NCBI RefSeq assembly: GCF_933775445.1
Contig: NC_065877.1
Span: 1,178,001 to 1,242,000 of the forward strand
Reading direction: 5' to 3'
Length of the DNA: 64,000 nt
Origin: Argentina anserina
Lineage: Eukaryota; Streptophyta; Magnoliopsida; Rosales; Rosaceae
A program made the position numbers and the translations under genes. Positions 58,358 to 64,000 of this stretch are shown piece after piece. The notes beneath the pieces are model-generated. The model ran no database searches and had not been told where the DNA came from. It worked only from the letters and a program-made list of their open reading frames with translations. Position 1 is the first letter of the stretch. Every line of letters begins with the position of its first letter.

Positions 58358-59447
58358 GGTTTAGAGAGAAAAAGAGGACTTTTTTTGTTGGGGTAAAAAA
58401 TATGAGGACTTTTTAGTAAGAATCAGACCAAAGCTTGGTTCTTGAGGTGAACCAAGAACAAGGTGGTGATGTTGTTGCTGTTGGGTTTATTTTATGGGAG
58501 GCATTGGATATGGGGAGTGGTGAAGAAATGGGTTGGGGTGGTGATGGTGTTGGACCCGATGACCCGGAAATGGTGTTTATTGGGGGTTGTGTGGTTTGGA
58601 GCTTTTTGGGTTTTGAGAGAGAGAGAGAGAGAGAGAGAGAGGAGGAAGAGGAAGAGGAAGAGGAAGAGGAAGAGGAAAGGTGGAGGCTTTTGGTGGTGGT
58701 GTTGATGGAGGAAAAAAGTCTTTTTGGGCTTCTCTCAAAGAGTTGTTCTTTAGCTTTTTAGGATTGAGATTGAAACACTAGTAATGCTGCTGCTGCTGCT
58801 TCTGGGTTTTCTGTTTGAGTTTGAGTTTGAGTTTGTGTGAGTTATGGATTTAAAGGGGCGGAGGGCGACTGAGGAGGAGGGACAGTAGAAGACAGAAAGA
58901 AAGAGAGTAATCAGACATTTTTATTGGTTTTGGCTTCTTTTTTTAGTGTGGAATTGTGGGACTTGGACTAGTACACTTCTCTGTTACTACGCGCGGACAA
59001 GAGGCCGTGACTGGCGTTTTTCCTTTTTCAAAGTTAGAAGAAAGTGATGAGCTTTGTGAGTTGGAGTGTAGAACATATTTCTCTTGTTGAAAATTAGTGA
59101 GTTACTTGGGGACTCATTTTCTTTGATTAGACACGTTTGGATTTGGGATTAGTCACTTCAACGTCTGTATGCTGTGCGTTTACGCTAGTTGAATAATGAC
59201 AAGTTACGTTTATACTACACTTGTAAAACTTCTTTTGCATGTCAAATGATATGATCAGGTGTCATAATGAATATGAACTCGAGAGGTAGAATTTGTGTTG
59301 ATACATTATGAAATTTGGAAAGATGAATAACATGAACACTCTTATTATTCCTTTTCACACATGATTTAATTTTTGTAATCAAACCTTTAGAGAATAACTT
59401 CTCATTAATCTTTGCACCGGTAAAAGAGTAATATATATATATATATA
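58358..59447. other. bHLH leader and promoter, intergenic DNA
   Basis: GC-richer leader and promoter of the bHLH gene to about 58900, then AT-rich DNA. The open frames at 58435-58761 are read through purine repeats and are not genes. Confidence 0.45.
58615..58677 (+). repeat. GA run followed by GAGGAA repeat
   Basis: 26 bp of GA (58615-58640) followed by about 37 bp of a GAAGAG/GAGGAA hexamer, about 260-320 bp upstream of the bHLH start codon and probably in its leader or proximal promoter. Confidence 0.85.
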
Positions 59448-59843
59448 GTTAATATCTATAGTGAAACTTCACTATAAAATTACATAGTGAAGTTTCGATT
59501 TTGACACACTTTTCGGTTACATTTTTTCACCATAAGCGATTCAATATATATGTATGGTATTCAAGATCATCTCTACAAAGTTTCATCCAATTTGACAATT
59601 GTTTGAGCTTTTCAAAATTGAGATTTAAACGAACGGTTCACGTTAAACAGTTTTAATTCATTCATTGATTTAATCTAATTTCAATACCTTAACGATGTCT
59701 GAATTAGATGAAATTTTGTAAAGATGATCTTGAATAACATACCTAAATATTGAATCGTTTATGGTGAAAAAATTTGACCGAAAAGTGTGCCAAAATTGGA
59801 ACTTCACTCTGTAATTTCAGAGTGAAGCTTCACTCTGGATATG

Positions 59844-59846
<3 letters not shown>
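59448..59846 (+). mobile_element. Foldback MITE related to the one after MED14
   Basis: 399 bp with inverted ends of about 150 bp (left TATAGTGAAACTTCACTATA, ACACTTTTCGGTTACATTTT, right their near-complements), flanked on both sides by TA repeats. The arms share with 47277-47696 the order ACTTTTCG, TTTTCAC and AGATCATCTC.ACAAA.TTTC, so the two belong to one diverged family. The outermost ends also form short hairpins (GAAACTTCACTATA..TAGTGAAGTTTC). Confidence 0.8.
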
Positions 59847-59879
<33 letters not shown>

Positions 59880-59934
59880 TATAGTGAAGTTCATTCCACA
59901 CTGAATTAATCTCACGACTACATTAGTTTTGTAG

Positions 59935-60385
59935 GGGGAGTCGGGCTTCGTGTCCGTGTGCGCGCGCTTTGTGCCTTGTCTGCTCTAGGTAGGCAGCGAG
60001 TTCATTACTTCGTCAAATGGTCGTCTGGCGGCAAGTGACAGAGTGCGACTAAGTGTCGTCAGATTGATCGTCCGGCGGCAACATAGTTGGAGAGCTGCTA
60101 TATTGGACACTAGGATTTGTAACTGTTACTTCATTATTGTTAGGGCCACATATATATTGTTCTCTCTTTCTATATGTCATCGTTGTTTAAAAGCAAATAG
60201 AGCCGCTTTGAGTATAGTACTCTTTGATAGTTGGTGCTTTGTTGAGTACTTGTTTGTCTGGATCTTTGATATTATGTCAGGTCTTTGTAATTAGGATTTT
60301 AGGCTTCACGTCCCTCTTGTATTTGATAATTTAATTAATGAAGACTTGAGGATACCCACACCAGCCCTCCTTTCAAAAAAAATAA
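59935..60385 (+). mobile_element. Possible LINE 3' tail
   Basis: A compositionally distinct block (from GTAGGGGGAGTCGGGC, with GTGTGCGCGCGC) ends in TTAGGCTTCACGTCCCTC, AATTAATGAAGACTTGAG and an A-rich tail (CAAAAAAAATAAAAT). The layout resembles the 3' end of a plant non-LTR retrotransposon, but no reverse transcriptase is seen. Confidence 0.35.
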
Positions 60386-61856
60386 AATATGACGGCTACT
60401 ATCTTGGCATGACAATTTATCATTGTTTTCCACTTATGGTTCTTGTTTTTTTTTTTTGATTACCTTACATATTGGGAATGACTTTAATTAGGGTGTGTAT
60501 GAAAACAAGCCAAAAGACACCATCACAACTCATTAGAATGAAACCAGTCCAATCCAGCCACATCAGATTTGTATCATCCAACTTTAAAGACCAAACAAAG
60601 AGCGAACCATCCTAGTTTACAACCGGGAAATCAGGTTTATGGTTCACTGCACGTAATTTACACCTCCATAATTGAGTTTGAGTCGTCTTTCTCATCTCAG
60701 TCATCTTCAAGCCTATCTGTACTTGATCAGGATTGAAACTCACTTCTTGTACGTCTTAGAGGAGAAATAGGGTCATCTTGTTTCTTTGAATCGACAAATT
60801 ATGATTATTTTTATCTAATCTAACCTATAGCCCTTTAATTTTGATTTGTGAATGAAGAAAATAACAGTAAAACTGGTCACAAAACGGGTTTGATATCACC
60901 ATGGCAACTTCCCTCCATTGCTTAACATAAATTTATAATTCAATTCACAAAGGTTGCTATCTTTTTTAGTTATTTATTATTCACCTTTTCTGGGACGGTG
61001 CTCTCTTTCTAGTGGAGTTACTTTCTTTATGGTTATAATACACAGACATCATACATCAGTATAAGAACCCTAGTTCGAAATAAGCCTAGCTTCAAGACTA
61101 TCCTACAATGACAATCCAATCATATCATTAGTGCATCATAACCTTCATATAATTCTATTGCTTTAGGTCATTTAAATATTGTTGTATGATTGAAACCTTT
61201 CAAGCAATGAGAGCACAAAGCAAGAAATAAACACATTGTTTAAAAGGTAGTGAACTAATAAGTCACACATTTTGCTGCCTAAAAAACTAGGATGAGAAAG
61301 ATAATCCAATTATTGTCTGAATTACTAATATACTAAAATAGCTCAAATGAAAACCTGCTAGAAAGAGCTTCATGTGTTGGGATGGCACAATGCCAAGGAA
61401 AACAAAAGCTGGACCATCAATCCATGACCGCTCATTTCTACCTATATACAAAACAGTTCAAGGCTACTAAAGCCAAGACATTACCTACTCTTGGGAAAGT
61501 TACACCCGCTTTTCTTTTTCAAAGCAAAAAGATTTTTGTTTCTCATCTTTATTGTTGTTCTTTCTTCCCTCATAATGAGCTTAGGAGTCCACTCTGTATA
61601 ATAGAATAGGGAACATAGAAGGGGTACTTTTAAAGAAAGCAATTTGATCAGAGATGGGCCAAACAGAAGCAAGTTTTTGGTTAGATCAACTCAGCAGTTT
61701 CCTTTCAAATATCTGAAAAGATAAGTAGGAGGATGGCAATGTCACAACTCAAGAAGTATATTTCATGCATAACTGATCTACACTGAAAAAAATCTTGTTC
61801 TAAACTTGTATCACAACAGCAAAAGTAATAACGTCTCGATAATGATTACTACAACC
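60386..61856. other. Intergenic DNA
   Basis: AT-rich. No gene, RNA or transposon ends recognised. The last part is the 3' flank of the minus-strand exon that follows. Confidence 0.4.
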
Positions 61857-61991
61857 TCATACTTTTTCCTGTGAGCTCGGGACCTTGACTTCTGGTTTTT
61901 GTTCTTCACTCACCGTGGTAGGTTCATCGGTGAGAACCTCTGTCTTAGGCTCAGGTTCACTTTTCAGTTCTGTTTCAAACTCCTTTGCAGC
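61857..61991 (-). CDS. Terminal exon of an unrecognised acidic protein (partial)
   Basis: On the minus strand, a good acceptor (TTTTGCAG at 61999-61992) is followed by 44 codons AAKEFETELKSEPEPKTEVL, DEPTTVSEEQKPEVK, ending SSQEKV and TGA. The Glu/Pro/Lys-rich character is typical of an unstructured C-terminal tail. I do not recognise the protein, and I find no earlier exon before the Copia element at 63593, so the rest of the gene may lie beyond the window or beyond that element. Confidence 0.5.
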   Translation of the reverse strand, partial: AAKEFETELKSEPEPKTEVLTDEPTTVSEEQKPEVKVPSSQEKV

Positions 61992-63592
61992 CTGCAAAAC
62001 TCACAGAATAATCAGATACACAAGGATAATTGAGTTAAGCAGACGATAGGAGTGGTATATCACGGTATTTTGCTTTGTAGTTATTCCATTATTTGCATAC
62101 TGAAGCACAACAAAAAAATGCAGCAACACTTGAATCAGCTTTTGACCTGGCATACACACAACAATGATGCCACAAAATTACAAATTTCTTATCTGATTGT
62201 TTCTTCTTCCCCTTTTATGAGTGCATGATACAAAAAATAATACTTGCTAATTCAATTTACAATGGGACTAATTTATCCTTGAAAACTGATAACCCGAATA
62301 TGATGTAAAGACTTTTATTGGAATCTAAAATGATTCAACTAATGTTTACAACTAATCAGTTGATTAACAAATAATGAGCTCCTGGTTTCCTCTACAAGCC
62401 TGAACTGGATCTCTTGAAAAATACGGCTCAAGTTCTTCTACAAAGAAGCATAGTTATAGATGAATGCTTCAATTCTCACCACTTGCTGACCAAATATTAA
62501 AAATCGAAAGAAAAAAAAAGTGAACCACAATCAAGGTTATGGTTTGTAGTTGTGACTGAATCACTCGCTCCTAACTAAATGCAATGAAAAGTTACCAACT
62601 TTGTTGTCTAAATGCATTCGTGATCCATCTGCTCATACTCATCTAGTCACCTCGGATTAAGTGTTCATAACCCAGCTCAAGTTAAGAGTGTGTGTGCACT
62701 ACATGCACCATAGTACACAGGCAGCAGCTGCACATCACAAACCTCAAGAAAACTTGGAAACAAATTTGTCTTGCGCAGTAAACTGAAAAGTAATTTACCA
62801 GATATTCTTATAAGAGAAGGAAGGACGAGTGCAGAAACGAAGGGGGGTCATTTCGTGTTTTGGAAGTATGTAGAAAGATAGAAAAATAGAGATGATGGAA
62901 ACAAGTGTGTTTTTGGCTATTTGCTCGTAATATGTAGTGTGCAGAAGGGAAATAAAGCATTTCCTTCATTGTTACTGCAAATAAGAAGGTAACCATATAG
63001 TAGAATTTTCTTGTGAATAAACCATTGCTTGCATTCCAATTTTAAATCATCCCCAAAAATCTGGTGAAGGTGTAAGGGAGGTTTTGAGGGAGTGTGAATA
63101 CTAGAGGCCTTTAGGAAACTTCACCAACTCATAGGTGCCGTTCTTTAGTAAAGACTCCATCTTAGACTCCATGGCTAGTCTCCATTTGTCGTGGTTTTTA
63201 TGAATCTTTGCTTCCATGTAACTTTCAGGCTCTATGTCACTGGTCAAAATGATGTAATTTGCATAAAAATTAGCTCAATCAATTAATGGGTTACCAAAAT
63301 AATAGTTGTTCTTGTTTTACTCAAGTGAACATCACATAGTTTTCTCACCTCCATTAAGGAGGGGCTGACCCTATCAATCTCCCCCTCCCGACTTAGATAG
63401 AGGGATGCGTCATTCCAGACGCGCTTATGCAGAACTCGAACTTCTCCTTCGGTATGGAGTCTTCGTCCTCATATCCGAAAACACACTTGTTTCCATCATC
63501 TCTATTTTTGTAGCTTCCATTCTACAATTAATGGGTCACTAAAGCAATAACAACTATTGTTTTGGTGACCCATTAATTAATGAAGCTGATTT
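61992..63592. other. Intron or intergenic DNA with an inverted repeat
   Basis: 62882-62914 and 63475-63509 are inverted copies (AATAGAGATGATGGAAACAA, then GTGTGTTTT). A second, smaller inverted pair (ATTAATGGGT.AC) lies at 63283-63318 and 63522-63577. No gene is seen. If the exon at 61857 belongs to a gene starting further right, this is its intron. Confidence 0.45.
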
Positions 63593-63903
63593 TGTTGAAA
63601 CTTAGAACAACTTTTGTTAAAGGTAAGAAATAAAACTACAACCTTTGGGTGGTGGCTGATTTGTTTAACAAATAAAGAAGAATGCATTAATGAGCATGAA
63701 AGTGTGAGTATTAAAATAGTGTTTCTCTCGGGACAACCTTTATTCGTATAGTGGAGGTTCTTTATTGTTGCTACTCGTGGACGTAGACACTTTGCCGAAC
63801 CATTTTAAATTACGTTCCGGTGTTTATCATTTTTATTTTCCGCTTGTGGGTATGAGTTATTTCGATTTTCATTCTACAATTCAATCTTCCGCATTTCCCA
63901 ACA
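63593..63903 (+). mobile_element. Copia-type 5' LTR
   Basis: 311 bp from TGTTGAAAC to TTTCCCAACA, so with TG...CA ends, followed by a primer-binding-site-like GAGGTATTAGAG. The 3' LTR is outside the window. Confidence 0.55.
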
Positions 63904-64000
63904 GAGGTATTAGAGATTCTACAACTGACTAGGAGCTGCTAGAATGGAAGGATACCATGATCAGACTCAACCACTCAAACTGGATTACCTGGAAGCCGTG
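63904..64000 (+). mobile_element. Copia gag N-terminus (cut by window end)
   Basis: After the primer-site-like motif an open frame reads LLEWKDTMIRLNHSNWITWK, the familiar N-terminal gag motif of plant Copia elements (L...NW..W). It runs off the right edge. Confidence 0.6.

Noticed and set aside
58435..58761. Plus-strand ORFs with poly-Glu and Arg-Glu runs
   Set aside because: They read through the GA and GAGGAA repeats in the bHLH leader or promoter.
1..64000. tRNA, rRNA and CRISPR arrays
   Set aside because: No cloverleaf with A/B boxes, no rRNA core sequence and no regularly spaced repeat array was recognised on either strand.

Overview
This is a window of nuclear DNA from a flowering plant, on present evidence a eudicot and probably a rosid. 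It is AT-rich, its genes carry GT-AG introns, and it holds plant-only families (Aux/IAA, class II PR-4, DRIP-type E3 ligase, CDR1/nepenthesin-like aspartic protease, PLS-class PPR). Rosaceae is plausible but only an impression. There are no rRNA or tRNA genes, CRISPR arrays or bacterial features.

Layout. 0.4-0.6 kb: first two exons of prefoldin subunit 4 on the minus strand, leaving the window on the left. 0.9-8.3 kb: a duplicated aspartic protease block. It holds a deletion relict, one intact single-exon gene (2778-4202) and one broken copy (5544-7504), with a copied tail of the neighbouring DRIP gene caught between them. 8.2-11.8 kb: the intact seven-exon DRIP-type RING/RAWUL E3 ligase gene. 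12.7-14.9 kb: an insertion with about 143-bp inverted ends and two nested MITEs. It interrupts sequence that is still contiguous in the paralogous PR-4 flank. 15.0-21.3 kb: three PR-4 (barwin) genes, two of them intronless tandem copies. Between PR-4 copies 2 and 3 lies a Rad6/UBC2-like E2 whose catalytic cysteine codon reads Tyr and whose N-terminus carries a 66-bp tandem repeat. 22.9-24.3 kb: a decayed cyclin-T-like gene. 27.8-29.5 and 36.2-36.9 kb: two divergently transcribed Aux/IAA genes. 39.7-47.2 kb: an eight-exon MED14 gene coding for 1,817 residues. 48.2-50.2 kb: a frameshifted PPR pseudogene. 52.0-53.3 kb: a Copia LTR lying between internal sequence on both sides and carrying a nested hAT-like element with an exact 8-bp target duplication. 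55.0-58.4 kb: a seven-exon UNE12-like bHLH gene. 59.4-60.4 kb: a foldback MITE and a LINE-like tail. 61.9 kb: the terminal exon of an unrecognised minus-strand gene. 63.6-64.0 kb: the 5' end of a Copia element cut by the window edge.

Functionally the window is a mix: chaperone (prefoldin), ubiquitin pathway (DRIP E3, E2-like), defence (aspartic protease, PR-4), auxin repression (Aux/IAA pair) and transcription machinery (MED14, bHLH). I see no operon-like cooperation. The structure comes from local tandem duplication and frequent small transposon insertion. The most unusual object is the E2-like gene at 19325-20400. I found no clearly new multi-gene system.
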